From positions 1 to 33,638 of the IMG/VR virus record IMGVR_UViG_3300005581_000067: 33,638 nucleotides of DNA. The stretch is one strand, 5' to 3'. The position numbers were made by a program, and so were the translations under genes. Shown here piece by piece: positions 16,762 to 26,996 of the stretch. Below the pieces are notes generated by a model. That model had not been told where the DNA came from. It searched no databases and saw nothing but the letters and a program-made list of their open reading frames with translations. Numbering within the stretch: the stretch's first letter is position 1; each line of letters begins with the position of its first letter. This stretch comes from a virus.

Positions 16762-19700
16762 TTAAGCAATATCATCTAAGTCACCTTTACAAGCGTCTTT
16801 GACTTCTTTAGCTGCTGCTCTAAGTTCTTCTTCATCTTGTAAAGAATCTAAGAAAGGAGACTCACTTGTTACCTCTGCTTGAGGTTCTTCAAATGTGTTT
16901 GCTGTAAGAACAGGTCTAGCTTTCTTAGTGACTGGAGGTTCTACGGGAGCAACAGGAGCTATAGGAGCTACAGGTGCACTTGGTACAGTAGAAGACATCT
17001 TACCTTCAGAAGGATTTGCTAAGTCTATTTCTGCGAGGAATCTAGGAGTACCAAATTTACCTCCAAAAGGAGACTTAGGTTTTACTAAAACAAGAGTTAC
17101 AGGTTTTTCTCTTTCTGCTATTTGTACTCGAGCAATATAGAAAGGAGAACCCAAAGCACCTGGATCTGTTGGATCATACGGAGTCAGTTCAAAATACACA
17201 CTAGCTCCAGTACCTCCAGTATTATTCTTTATTAATTTAGGATAGTACACAGTAGAAAGTTTGCTAGGATCTGCAAGAACTGTATTAATTGCCATCTGAT
17301 AGAATTCCTCTCCTACAGTTTTAACTGCTGATAATTGAGGAGCGTCTGCTACAGCACTCTTACTTATAGCATCCAAAGCTCTAGGGAATACAAGAATAGA
17401 TAAAGTCTGTAATGCAGGTAAAGTAGTATCGGCAACTGAAACAGGTTGAGTAGGTTGAGTAGGAGTAGTTGGTACTTGCTTAGGAGTTTCTACTTTAGGT
17501 ACAATACCCGTTATTTCTGGAAACTGTTCTGCTAAAGACTCAGTAGATAGATATACTATCTTGTTTACAGGCTTAGCAACCTCTCCGTCTTTAATAGGAA
17601 AGTTATGAGTATCTTTTAAATACTCTGCATAGTTCTGAGTTACTGCTCCTTCAGGTTTAAATCTTAGGATAGGTTCACCACTCTTCATTAAAGCAAGACT
17701 TGCTTTGTAATAATGGTTCTTAAGAGTACTTGCAAACTCTTCCTTAGTTAAAACAGTATTTTGAAATCCTGTACCTGTTTCTACGGACTTAACAATGATT
17801 ACAGGAAACTGACCTGGTCCTGGATACTCTTCGTTTACAAAGAAATGTAAGCGAGTTTTCTTGTCTACTTGGTTAATTAAGTTAAACAAATAAGCTTCTG
17901 CCTCTTTAGGACTAGCAAAGTAAGGATTCTCTTCAGAGAAGTATACTTCTGCTAATGCATCTGCTTCTGCTGGGTCAATCTTGTTGTTAGTTAATAAAGT
18001 AGGGTTACCATTGTTATTAAAGTATACACGACCTTTTTCAAAAGCAAAACTTTTACCAAAGACAGACTCTCTAGGATCTTCTATAATCTTGAAGTCACTG
18101 ATTCTAGCTTTCTTTACATTCTCTACTTCTGTGGTATTTCCTTTCTCAAAAGTGTTAATAGGTGTAGGAAGCATTACCCCAGATGAAACATTGAAGTCAA
18201 AGTCCATATAAGGTAAAGAGTCATTAAAAGAGTTTGCAGCAGATATAGATTTCTTTAAAGCCTTTAAGCGTTCAAATGTGTCTGCATTTTTATTTCTAAG
18301 TTCTTGTTCTGATCCTCCTAACTTAGAGTATTCCTCAATAATTCTATCACTAATAGGATACTCTCCCCTAGAAACAGTAGGCATATTTAACTCCATAGGA
18401 AGACCGTCTATGGTTATTAAATTTTCTTCTCCGTCTACAGCAGTGATGATAGGTTCAGCATTTGTAAACAAACCAGAACCTACAGGATACAACTTACCCT
18501 TAGAATCAGTAGAAGTAAAGAAGAATCTAACCATACCTTCATCGTAGAAGTTCTTTCCTAAGATTGCATCTATGGGGGACATTAAACTTTCTTTCTCTTC
18601 CTCGCTCAAAGCATTCCAAGTATCTACAGACATTTGGTTTTCAGAGATATAAGTTGCAATCTTCTCAAACTCTTCTGTTGGATCTACTTCAGCATTCCTC
18701 TGCATTATATGATAGGTTAAGAATAGTTTTCTATTCATAACCCTAATGCGAGAACCTGGAATACTAGAAAGTTTCTCTAGTAACGCAATATTTCTAAGAA
18801 CTGCAGGATCTTGATTTTTTTCATTCTGTCTATTGTATTCAAAAGCAATACTTCTAAGAGGAGAAGCTAAGTACTCTAACTGAGTCATCCTAGCCTTTAC
18901 TTCTTGTGTAACTACTTCATTTAATCTATCTACTTTACCTCCTTGTTTAGGAGTAGGTGCATTCTTAGCAACCGTTTTAGGGGGAGTAGTAGTAGTAGTA
19001 CCAGTAGCAGCGGGGGTAACAGGAGTAGTCTTAGCTGCAGGAGTAGTAGATGCTACTCTGTCTGCAGGCATATCATTTGCAAAATACCTGTCTGCAATAA
19101 ACTTAAGAAAGATGACAGCGTTAGCTTTTTTCTCGTCTGCTTTGTTGTCTCTCCATACAGATAAAAATATATTCCTAAACTCTTCAGGAGTAATCTTCTT
19201 ATCTAGTAAGTTGTCAAACGCATTTGTTAAAGTGTTGTAGTCTTTTGTACCACGAGTAAATACTCTACTTAATCTATTCTTAACAGCTGACTCAAATGCT
19301 TTATCAAATCCCATTGGATTATTTTTTGCTTTCTCAAGCATCCTATTATATCCAGCAAGATAAATCTCATCCCTATTAGAGTTTCCTGATTCATCAACTA
19401 CTTCAGGAGTTTGAGCTGCCTGTGTTGCTACTTCGTTAAATTCTTTTTGGTCTTTTTGTTCCTCTTCGTCTTCTGATAAAGTTTCAGTACCAAGAACCTG
19501 TGCAGATCTACGTTGTGCTCTTCTTTGAATTAATTCCTCTCTAGAGTTGTCTAGTTCTTCTTGGGTATATTCTGCACTAGGAAACAAACTGTTTACTAAG
19601 TTTACATTGTAAGCGTACTTAGTATTCTTTAAAGTTACTTTATCTAAAAAGTCTGTAAGTATTTTAGATCTAACTTCAGGAGTTGCTTCTGCTAAAGCAG

Positions 19701-22700
19701 CTTGTGCTCTTTCAAAACTATCGTTTAAGTTTTCTTGAACAGTATCATACAACTCTTGATTAACGTGATCTTTGTTTGCTGATAAGTACTCTTGTGCTTC
19801 TAACATAGAATAGAAGTCTCCTTCTTGTTCTAAAGCAACAGCATCAAATGTACTAACCTTTTGCTCTATTTTGTTTTGACCAAACTCGTCTCTTTCGTTA
19901 GTAAGATCATACATCTGTTTTCCGTAAGCATCAAGAAGTCTTTCTTTATGTTCGATTTGTCCAGGTACTTCTTCTTCTCCTTTTAACTTAAGATAGTCTA
20001 AATCTTTTTTCAGTGCAGACATTGAAGATACCAGCTCAGCTGTACCATCTATGTTCATTACAGCATCTATCTTTTCGTCATAGACCTGTCTAATAACATC
20101 ACGTTTTTCTGAGTCAGTCAAGTTAGCATAACGATCTATTCTCTTCTGTGTCTTAAGAATAGATTTATCTATAGAGGCTATTTCTTTATCTATGTCTTCT
20201 CTAGTAAATTGAAGATCAGCATCTTGAAGTAATCCTTTCTCGTAGAAGAATTTCTTATCTTCTTCGCTAATTTCTCCTTTCTTTACAGATTGGATATTAG
20301 CTCTTTTGATTCTTTGATAAAGTAAAGTAAGTTCTACACTTTTCTCTATTTCTGCAGGAGTAGGATTTTCTTTAGTAGATATCTCTGCTAATTGTTTTTT
20401 AATCTCTTCTATCTTGCCTGCTTCTTTTTGAGAAATCTTGTTTGCTATTTTGTACTTAGCAAGAGTGTTTTTTTCATCCTCTGATAAACTATCGTAGTCT
20501 ATTGTAAGTAACTCATTCTTTCTAAGAAGGTTTGTAAACAGATTGTATTGTTCGTCTTTGTCTACGTTTAAAGTCTTTAAGTCTCTAATACTATCAAAGC
20601 CTACCATAGACTTAAGTGTGCCTTGAAGGTTACGTACCTTAGCCATACCTTGAACAAAGTCTTGATCTGTAATCTTTCCTTTGTCTTTTAGGTCACTTAA
20701 CTTAGCTACAAATAAGTCAGCGTTATTCGCTGCTTCCCAGTTAGCCATGTTCTTTAAGTTTTCTGGTCTAGTATATGAGTAAGCTCCTGCACCTGTAGTA
20801 CCAAAACTATAAATTAAACCTGCAGCAAATGATTCTACTAAGGTATCTGTTAGTGTTTTTGCAGTAACTTCTTCACGATCTCTTAAAGCATACTCCTCAG
20901 GCATCAAAGTATTTTGAACAATAGAGTTACCTATTAAAGAAAGTTCTTCTTCTAGTGCCTCTACTGCGTTTTGCTTTGTAGCCATCTTAGCAAACTCGTA
21001 AGAGTTATTTAGGTAAGCACCTAATCTCTGTCCAAAGTTTAATTCTAGACCTGCGGACCTCATAGCAGAAGATGCTAGAGTAGTAGTCATAGGACGCATC
21101 TTAAGTGCTCCTACATCAGGGAATCCTATTGCTTCTGCAGATGCTTCTACGATACCTCCTGCAAAGCCTCTTTTTACATAATTACCTCCCCAACGTTTTT
21201 CTTGTTCTACAAAGTGAGGGATAGTATTAGCAGCAACAGAAGCAAAGGTTGCTGCCCTGTCTGCTAACTGAAGTTCTTTTCCAAAAGCAGAAAGTTTGTT
21301 TATAGCATCATATCCTCTAGCTACTCCTGCAGCTGCAGTAGATGCCCAACCTAACTCTGCTCCTGCTAATCCTTTTACTGCTCCACCAACAAGTCCGCCT
21401 ACAGCAATAATAGGCATCATTTGTGCAACCATAGCTCCACCTGCTTCAGGAATTGCACCAAAGTTAAAACCTTTAGATCCATCAGTTTTTGTGTACATAA
21501 ACTGATTAGACATTACAGGTTTATTCTCTGCATCGTAAGTTATTACTTCTGGTTTATAGAATGCTTCACTGAATACTGCCTTTTGAAAATCACCCATGTT
21601 AAAGACATCTGCAATAAGTTGTCCAGGTAAAGTGTCACCAAAAGCTTTAATAGTACTTCTACGTGCAGAACTGCTATCTCCAAAAAAAGTTTGTTCTATT
21701 TCAGGAGCATACTTGTCTACTTTGTAAACACCGCTAAGAGAGTTTAATCTTTGATCAATAATGTTAAGAGAGTTTCTATAGTGTTTTATATTTTCTGGGT
21801 TATAATCTACAGCATCTCTAGGCTTAAGTAACTCTCCTTGTAACTTCTGCATAACAGCACCCTTTAGAGAAGACAGAGATTCTTTCTCTAGGTCGTGTTT
21901 GAAGTTAGCAGTTGTTTGATTTTGAGTAGGGTCAGCAAAAGCATTTCTTGCATCTCTTTGAAACTGTGCAGCCTCTTCCCCTTCCCTATATAGATAGTGG
22001 CCTTTTGTAGCAAAAGCATCATCTAATCTTGGAGCAACAAACGCATCAAAGTTTTTATATGCTCCTGATGATCCACGTCTTGCTTTCTCTAAAGCTTGAT
22101 TTAAAGCTAAAGGACTCTCGTACTGTGTTAATATTTGTTGACCGTAAGATTTAAACTCAGCTTCTTTAATTGCATTAACTCCTTCAGAAAATAAATCTCT
22201 AGGAAGAACAGATCCTGCTACATCATTTAAGTCAGGATTTGCTTGCTTCAAAAGTTTCTTTTTCTTATTTACTTCAGTTTCTTTACCGAAAAAGAATCCT
22301 TCAGCAGTAGAAGCTAAACTCTGGGCTATACCAGAAAAAGTTTCCATACCATCAAACAAGAATAAACTATCTTGTGCTTTCTCCCTAATACCTTCTATCT
22401 CTGAATAGATGTCATTAAGTTCCTGTTTAGATCCAGCATTTTCTATTCTGTCAAAGACAGAAGAAGCAGCTCTATCTGCAAACTGAGGATTAGGCATAGC
22501 TTGCCTGTATAAACTCTTAAGAGAGTTTAACTTAACGTTTCTTTGTTCTTGTAGAAGTTTTTGATTCTCTAGTCTATCTGCCTCTAATACATCTATCTCC
22601 GCTTTCTGCTGGTAAGCGTTTTGAACCTCCATAGGAACAAGTTCGTTAAACCTGCTCCTCATATCCCCAGGGGCTGCTCCTGCTAGAGGTTTAGCATAAG

Positions 22701-22731
22701 GACCTACATTACTTGTAAACTTGTCTGGCAT
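16762..22731 (-). CDS. Giant polymerase-associated virion protein with membrane-like segment
   Basis: This 1989-residue protein is the first of the three giants, directly upstream of the polymerase gene, and corresponds by size and position to the large polymerase-associated or cargo proteins of crAss-like phages. No catalytic motif was recognised. The N-terminal 420 residues are mostly charged helix. Residues 425-475 form a hydrophobic, glycine- and alanine-rich stretch with small-residue spacing (AVGGLVGGAVKGLAGAELG), suited to membrane insertion. Another such stretch lies near 630. A long coiled-coil-like region (about 700-1200) follows. Three T/P/A-rich linkers near 1235, 1755 and 1925 separate what look like compact C-terminal domains. 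The start ATG lies 8 bases after the 571-residue gene, so it belongs to the same transcript. A role in forming a conduit or in delivering the polymerase is inference. Confidence 0.7.
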   Translation of the reverse strand: MPDKFTSNVGPYAKPLAGAAPGDMRSRFNELVPMEVQNAYQQKAEIDVLEADRLENQKLLQEQRNVKLNSLKSLYRQAMPNPQFADRAASSVFDRIENAGSKQELNDIYSEIEGIREKAQDSLFLFDGMETFSGIAQSLASTAEGFFFGKETEVNKKKKLLKQANPDLNDVAGSVLPRDLFSEGVNAIKEAEFKSYGQQILTQYESPLALNQALEKARRGSSGAYKNFDAFVAPRLDDAFATKGHYLYREGEEAAQFQRDARNAFADPTQNQTTANFKHDLEKESLSSLKGAVMQKLQGELLKPRDAVDYNPENIKHYRNSLNIIDQRLNSLSGVYKVDKYAPEIEQTFFGDSSSARRSTIKAFGDTLPGQLIADVFNMGDFQKAVFSEAFYKPEVITYDAENKPVMSNQFMYTKTDGSKGFNFGAIPEAGGAMVAQMMPIIAVGGLVGGAVKGLAGAELGWASTAAAGVARGYDAINKLSAFGKELQLADRAATFASVAANTIPHFVEQEKRWGGNYVKRGFAGGIVEASAEAIGFPDVGALKMRPMTTTLASSAMRSAGLELNFGQRLGAYLNNSYEFAKMATKQNAVEALEEELSLIGNSIVQNTLMPEEYALRDREEVTAKTLTDTLVESFAAGLIYSFGTTGAGAYSYTRPENLKNMANWEAANNADLFVAKLSDLKDKGKITDQDFVQGMAKVRNLQGTLKSMVGFDSIRDLKTLNVDKDEQYNLFTNLLRKNELLTIDYDSLSEDEKNTLAKYKIANKISQKEAGKIEEIKKQLAEISTKENPTPAEIEKSVELTLLYQRIKRANIQSVKKGEISEEDKKFFYEKGLLQDADLQFTREDIDKEIASIDKSILKTQKRIDRYANLTDSEKRDVIRQVYDEKIDAVMNIDGTAELVSSMSALKKDLDYLKLKGEEEVPGQIEHKERLLDAYGKQMYDLTNERDEFGQNKIEQKVSTFDAVALEQEGDFYSMLEAQEYLSANKDHVNQELYDTVQENLNDSFERAQAALAEATPEVRSKILTDFLDKVTLKNTKYAYNVNLVNSLFPSAEYTQEELDNSREELIQRRAQRRSAQVLGTETLSEDEEEQKDQKEFNEVATQAAQTPEVVDESGNSNRDEIYLAGYNRMLEKAKNNPMGFDKAFESAVKNRLSRVFTRGTKDYNTLTNAFDNLLDKKITPEEFRNIFLSVWRDNKADEKKANAVIFLKFIADRYFANDMPADRVASTTPAAKTTPVTPAATGTTTTTPPKTVAKNAPTPKQGGKVDRLNEVVTQEVKARMTQLEYLASPLRSIAFEYNRQNEKNQDPAVLRNIALLEKLSSIPGSRIRVMNRKLFLTYHIMQRNAEVDPTEEFEKIATYISENQMSVDTWNALSEEEKESLMSPIDAILGKNFYDEGMVRFFFTSTDSKGKLYPVGSGLFTNAEPIITAVDGEENLITIDGLPMELNMPTVSRGEYPISDRIIEEYSKLGGSEQELRNKNADTFERLKALKKSISAANSFNDSLPYMDFDFNVSSGVMLPTPINTFEKGNTTEVENVKKARISDFKIIEDPRESVFGKSFAFEKGRVYFNNNGNPTLLTNNKIDPAEADALAEVYFSEENPYFASPKEAEAYLFNLINQVDKKTRLHFFVNEEYPGPGQFPVIIVKSVETGTGFQNTVLTKEEFASTLKNHYYKASLALMKSGEPILRFKPEGAVTQNYAEYLKDTHNFPIKDGEVAKPVNKIVYLSTESLAEQFPEITGIVPKVETPKQVPTTPTQPTQPVSVADTTLPALQTLSILVFPRALDAISKSAVADAPQLSAVKTVGEEFYQMAINTVLADPSKLSTVYYPKLIKNNTGGTGASVYFELTPYDPTDPGALGSPFYIARVQIAEREKPVTLVLVKPKSPFGGKFGTPRFLAEIDLANPSEGKMSSTVPSAPVAPIAPVAPVEPPVTKKARPVLTANTFEEPQAEVTSESPFLDSLQDEEELRAAAKEVKDACKGDLDDIA

Positions 22732-22739
22732 TATGGTAT

Positions 22740-24455
22740 TTATAATGTTTCTGGTTTAACTTTTCTAATATCTTGAGCATTAAACAAAGCCATTGCGTCC
22801 ATACTTCCTAATTCCTCTAAGTCAAATTTAAAACCAAATCCACCTGCATCAGTTAAGTAGTACTCTTCAGCTGCTTTATCTTTCTTGGGAACTAAGGTAT
22901 AGCCTGAACCCATGTTTGCGTCTCTTGCGTTTACTTGACTGATATCTACAATGTTACCATTTCTATCTTGAATATCGTATAAGCCAGTAGCAAGACTCTT
23001 AAGATTTTCCATAGTCTTTCTGTACTTATTGTCGTCTCCAAAAGTTGCCTTGATTACCTTAGCATCTTGTGGGTCCCAAGTTCCACTAAGTACTGCACGA
23101 AGTAAAGCATCTTTTACATTTACAGGTATATCTTGACCTTTATCATCTACTCCCTTAGAAAGAACTTTCTTAAGAGCAACCATTAACTGTTGTTGTTTTT
23201 GTAAATCATTAGTTCCAACTCCAGACAACAAATCATTCTTAAGAGTTAAACCTGTAGCTTTACCTGAAACACTATCAGTGTCTTTTATAAATGCGCCATC
23301 TACTTCAAAACTTCCTGGAGGTAAAGGAACCTTTTCGTCCTTCTTTCTTGCACTAAGTCCTAACCTGTCTAGTGTAATTTCTTTCTGGATGTCTAATTGA
23401 GATGCGTACGCTTTTAAAGTATATTGATCTGTGTCTAAATCTTTTTCTACCTGAGTATAAGCGTAAGCATTACTTGCATCAAATATAGTTTGGTCTTGTA
23501 AGAAGTTTATTACTTCGTTGTCTGGAATATCTGCTAATCCCCTAGAAGCTCTTCCTGCCAAGATATCTCTTTGCATATAAGCTTTGCTTAAGTTACGGTC
23601 AATCTCAAGAATTCTTGGATCGTCCATAGGAATATTCTTTTGCTTAGCAATTACTTTTCTATTCTCTAAGTCTTCAATTTGAGCGTTACTTAACTGAAGA
23701 GTTTCATTCATGTGTCCTTGATACTGACCTTTAATTGCATCTTGATTAGAATTCAGATACTTATACTGAGCATCCATTTGCAACTGTTCCATTTCAGCAG
23801 GAGTAAGCATAGACATATACGCATCTCTTACCCGTCCTTGATCTACACTACTTACTACTGTTTTTTGTATGTATCTTCCATCTTCAGTTGGAACTATTTG
23901 AGTTTCAATGTTAGGTTTAATTTTAGAAAAAGCTTCTCCCCACTTCTTACCTGTTCCTTCTTGATATGGTTTGTAACTTTGATAGTTTAATTTAGTACCT
24001 ACGTCTCCATTGTTTTTCCAAGCTGCGATATCTTTAAAATAAAAGTAATCGTTTACAGGACTCTTAAGTTTTGGATCAAGTTTTTTATACTCTTCCATCA
24101 TAGAGTTGTAGGTCTTAGCAGAATCTACTGCACCTAACAAAGTAGCATCATTTTCTAATGGTCTTCCTATGTTAAGGACAGAGTCTACATTTCCTTTAAC
24201 AGAAAAGTCTAAGCCTGCATTCTGGTTAATAGCCTTAACCAAGTTATTCATGTTCTTGTCAAAGTATTCTTTGTCTACATCTCGTACAAGACTATTACGA
24301 ATCTTACCATAAGCGTCTATACTCTGTTGTACTTTAGATCTACCCTCATCAAACATCTCCTGCTTCTTTACAGCAAGTTTGATTAAATCATCTGCAGGAA
24401 GTGACTCAATGTAATCAGGGTAGACAAATTTGGTATGTTGTGCTGAAATTGGCAT
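22740..24455 (-). CDS. crAss-like internal virion (cargo) protein, uncharacterised
   Basis: This 571-residue protein is predominantly helical and charged. It has no signal peptide, membrane segment or enzyme motif that I recognise. The N-terminal part (MPISAQHTKFVYPDYIESLP, then repeated K/E/D-rich helices) is of the type found in conserved structural proteins upstream of the giants in crAss-like genomes. The gene starts only 3 bases after the stop of the 824-residue gene and ends 8 bases before the 1989-residue gene, so the three are surely one transcript and probably made together for virion assembly. A packaged internal protein is the best guess from context; a scaffold or tail chaperone cannot be excluded. 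Confidence 0.6.
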   Translation of the reverse strand: MPISAQHTKFVYPDYIESLPADDLIKLAVKKQEMFDEGRSKVQQSIDAYGKIRNSLVRDVDKEYFDKNMNNLVKAINQNAGLDFSVKGNVDSVLNIGRPLENDATLLGAVDSAKTYNSMMEEYKKLDPKLKSPVNDYFYFKDIAAWKNNGDVGTKLNYQSYKPYQEGTGKKWGEAFSKIKPNIETQIVPTEDGRYIQKTVVSSVDQGRVRDAYMSMLTPAEMEQLQMDAQYKYLNSNQDAIKGQYQGHMNETLQLSNAQIEDLENRKVIAKQKNIPMDDPRILEIDRNLSKAYMQRDILAGRASRGLADIPDNEVINFLQDQTIFDASNAYAYTQVEKDLDTDQYTLKAYASQLDIQKEITLDRLGLSARKKDEKVPLPPGSFEVDGAFIKDTDSVSGKATGLTLKNDLLSGVGTNDLQKQQQLMVALKKVLSKGVDDKGQDIPVNVKDALLRAVLSGTWDPQDAKVIKATFGDDNKYRKTMENLKSLATGLYDIQDRNGNIVDISQVNARDANMGSGYTLVPKKDKAAEEYYLTDAGGFGFKFDLEELGSMDAMALFNAQDIRKVKPETL

Positions 24456-24458
24456 GGT

Positions 24459-26933
24459 TTATTTTTTAGATTTTTTATACATTCCCTTCTTAGCAGTTTT
24501 TTTCTGAGTAGAGGTATTATCTACATAATCATTAAACTGATTAAAATAAAAGGGTAACTGTCCTTCTACTACGTCCATTTGTCCTTTTGAGGTTGTATTA
24601 AACGAAGGTACTAAATTATTAATAAATGCAGCTTTTCTAGACTCACTTTGATCAAACATAGCTTTCTTAGTAGTTAGATTTGCAATGGCTGCTTGTTTTT
24701 CTGCAGACTGAGCATCTCTTGCTTGAGCTATTTGATTATTGTAAACTTTATCAAATGCAGCCATATTGAGTTGGTTAGCATTCATTCTCATTTGAGCATT
24801 TGCTTGATCTGTATTGGCTCTACTCTGCATGTCATAGTTTTCTGCAGTCTCAGAGATTTTTTGCTTAGCATCTAATCCTGCAATATAAACATCTAAAGGA
24901 TCTGCTCCTGCTCTTACTGCTGCAGTACCTGAGTTATCTACAGACTGCATTTGACTTCTAGTATTATAAGTCTGGTTTTTTAGATAAGGAGCGTCTACTT
25001 CAGGAATAGCGTAAGGATATATTTCTTGTGCTTGAGCTAAACCCATAGCTTCAGGAATAGCTTGATACATAGGAAACTTACCTTCAATGTACTTTCCTCT
25101 TGGAGGATTACCAGGTTGATTAAATTGAACTTCTCCTGGATCAATAGGTGCATTTTCGTATTGATAGTCCATGTCATCATTTCTACTCTTAGCTCTTACA
25201 GCTTGACCAATAGTTGTATTACCAAAAATAGCATCTGCTTTTGATATAGGTTTACCTAAGTAAACATCATCATAAACTCCTTTAGGAGTAAGATCAAAGT
25301 CAGACAAGGTTTCTTTAAACTCTGGAGTGTTCTGTAAGTCTGCTAAGTCTAAATAAGATTGCTGAAACATTGAAGTTTGATCTTCTGTTAAGGGAGTCAT
25401 TCCTAACTGTTTTGCTATCTGGTTGTAAACTTTATTCTTCATACCACCAGCTGTTCTATCTAAATCTTCTGTTTTAATATCTAGATTAGGATTGTTTTTA
25501 GCAGCATCTTGTATAGCATAGACTTGTTTTTGAGCTTCCATAAAGTTGTTCATAAACTGATCTTTACTAATGTTAGCATTAGGATTTCTTTGCATGTATT
25601 TAGAATACATCGCATCTTTAACCTTATCAAATTCAGGACGGCTAAATGTTTTTGTTAACTCGTCATAAGTTGTATTGTATTCTCCTAAACTAGTTTTCTT
25701 GTTAGCAGCAGTTACTTTCATGGGTCTGTTATTCTCGCCCATTACGTAATCTCCTACTTGAATAGAAGGATCTCCTTTTTGCTTAATAGTTACTCCTTCA
25801 GGAACTTTATACTTAGTTCCTCCATCAGCCATATTAGCAGTAATTTTAGCTTGTACATAACCAGGCAATGATTTGAATCCTGGGTTATTAATACCTGCTC
25901 CATTTCTAGCTTCTATTTCTCCGTTAGAGTTTCCATTCATAGCTTGTTGATCATCAAACAATTGATCTAAAATCTTCTGATTACGTTTCATCATAATAGA
26001 AGCAGTCTCTTTATCTACTTGTTTAGCAAAAGGATTCTCTAAAGTCTTCTTATATGAAGTAGTATCATAATTTTTTGCAAGTTGAGCAAAAGTTTTCTTA
26101 GAACCTTCTGGTTTAAGATTGTTAGAGTATACACGAGTTTGATCAGGAAGGTTTGTAGGGATACCTCCGTTAGCGTGAGAAGGGCCTTCAGCCAATTCTG
26201 TATCAAAGTTAGGGAGTTGAATAAACTCTCCTCCTTCAATTTCTACATCGTTCATACCTTCACTGGCATAACGTCTATTTATTTTTCCACCCATTTCTAC
26301 TGAGATTACATTTTTTCTACCTGTACCTCCACTACTAGTACGACCATACATATAGTTGTAATCATAAAGAGGTTTAGAGTTTTTTTGTTGAATTGATTCT
26401 ATTAAGTCTTGTTGATTCTTTAAGTCTTCGTTTTTAGAAAACAAAGCGTCTGTTCCTAGTAATCCTAGTGTAGCTATTGCTCCTTTATTTTGTTCCCAAA
26501 AAGAAGGTTGCTCAGGTATAGAATTAGTTATAGGTGCAGCACTGATACCTCTGGCTTTATTCTCTGCCTCAGGTAAGGGTCCTTGTTCTACTCCAGGAGT
26601 TGTTTGATCTACATCAAAAGGATTTAAAGGACTTAACATAGAACCAAACGTAGGAAGAGATGCTTGGTTACTGAAAGTTCCTGGAGCATAAGACCTTCTA
26701 GTATCTGTTACAGTACCCTCAGGAGAATCAGTAGTTTTGAATCCTGCTAAAGATAAGTTAGGAATCTGAAAAGCATCTTGATACGACTCTGAATTATTTA
26801 CAGTAGTTGTATTTGGTTGATCGTTAGTTGTGCCTTCAACAGGATAAGCAATTCCTTTTGGTTTAATTTTTTCAACCTCAGGATCTACCCCTCCTCCACT
26901 AACAAACTTCTTATAAAGAGAGTATCTTAACAT
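24459..26933 (-). CDS. Presumed virion cargo protein with GPSHANGGI motif
   Basis: This 824-residue protein is the first gene of the operon that leads into the polymerase cluster. Residues 1-210 are low-complexity, P/T/N-rich and probably flexible. Residues 213-274 hold the most recognisable part: VEMGGKINRR, then VEIEGGEF at 230-237, GPSHANGGI at 250-258, and NLPDQTRVYS. The arrangement 'VE.EGGE...GPSH..GGI...LP..T.v.S' recurs in large Bacteroidota phages, but its function is unknown to me. The C-terminal half has long Q/N/A-rich helices and ends in a basic tail (KKTAKKGMYKKSKK) that could bind nucleic acid. MADGG at 368-372 and FVSGG at 10-14 match a short motif shared with the upstream small basic proteins. 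The promoter at 26997-27027 drives it. Cargo status is inferred from position and disorder. Confidence 0.6.
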   Translation of the reverse strand: MLRYSLYKKFVSGGGVDPEVEKIKPKGIAYPVEGTTNDQPNTTTVNNSESYQDAFQIPNLSLAGFKTTDSPEGTVTDTRRSYAPGTFSNQASLPTFGSMLSPLNPFDVDQTTPGVEQGPLPEAENKARGISAAPITNSIPEQPSFWEQNKGAIATLGLLGTDALFSKNEDLKNQQDLIESIQQKNSKPLYDYNYMYGRTSSGGTGRKNVISVEMGGKINRRYASEGMNDVEIEGGEFIQLPNFDTELAEGPSHANGGIPTNLPDQTRVYSNNLKPEGSKKTFAQLAKNYDTTSYKKTLENPFAKQVDKETASIMMKRNQKILDQLFDDQQAMNGNSNGEIEARNGAGINNPGFKSLPGYVQAKITANMADGGTKYKVPEGVTIKQKGDPSIQVGDYVMGENNRPMKVTAANKKTSLGEYNTTYDELTKTFSRPEFDKVKDAMYSKYMQRNPNANISKDQFMNNFMEAQKQVYAIQDAAKNNPNLDIKTEDLDRTAGGMKNKVYNQIAKQLGMTPLTEDQTSMFQQSYLDLADLQNTPEFKETLSDFDLTPKGVYDDVYLGKPISKADAIFGNTTIGQAVRAKSRNDDMDYQYENAPIDPGEVQFNQPGNPPRGKYIEGKFPMYQAIPEAMGLAQAQEIYPYAIPEVDAPYLKNQTYNTRSQMQSVDNSGTAAVRAGADPLDVYIAGLDAKQKISETAENYDMQSRANTDQANAQMRMNANQLNMAAFDKVYNNQIAQARDAQSAEKQAAIANLTTKKAMFDQSESRKAAFINNLVPSFNTTSKGQMDVVEGQLPFYFNQFNDYVDNTSTQKKTAKKGMYKKSKK

Positions 26934-26996
26934 GTTTTAATGATTAATGTTATTAACTTGAAATGTTAATAAGTGCTTGAGAATAAGCTAGTTATA

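Noticed and set aside
16743-16766. A/T-rich inverted repeat after the 1989-residue gene as a terminator
   Set aside because: The stem has a mismatch and is nearly all A/T, with no following T run, so it would be too weak.
18960-19040. Short tandem-like repeats in the T/A/P-rich region of the 1989-residue gene
   Set aside because: They are low-complexity linker codons (GTAGTAGTAG type) in frame, not a CRISPR array or a separate repeat element.
26039-26239. Minus-strand frame of 66 codons inside the 824-residue gene
   Set aside because: It is out of frame with a recognisable protein block (the GPSHANGGI region) and has L/S/T-rich shadow composition.
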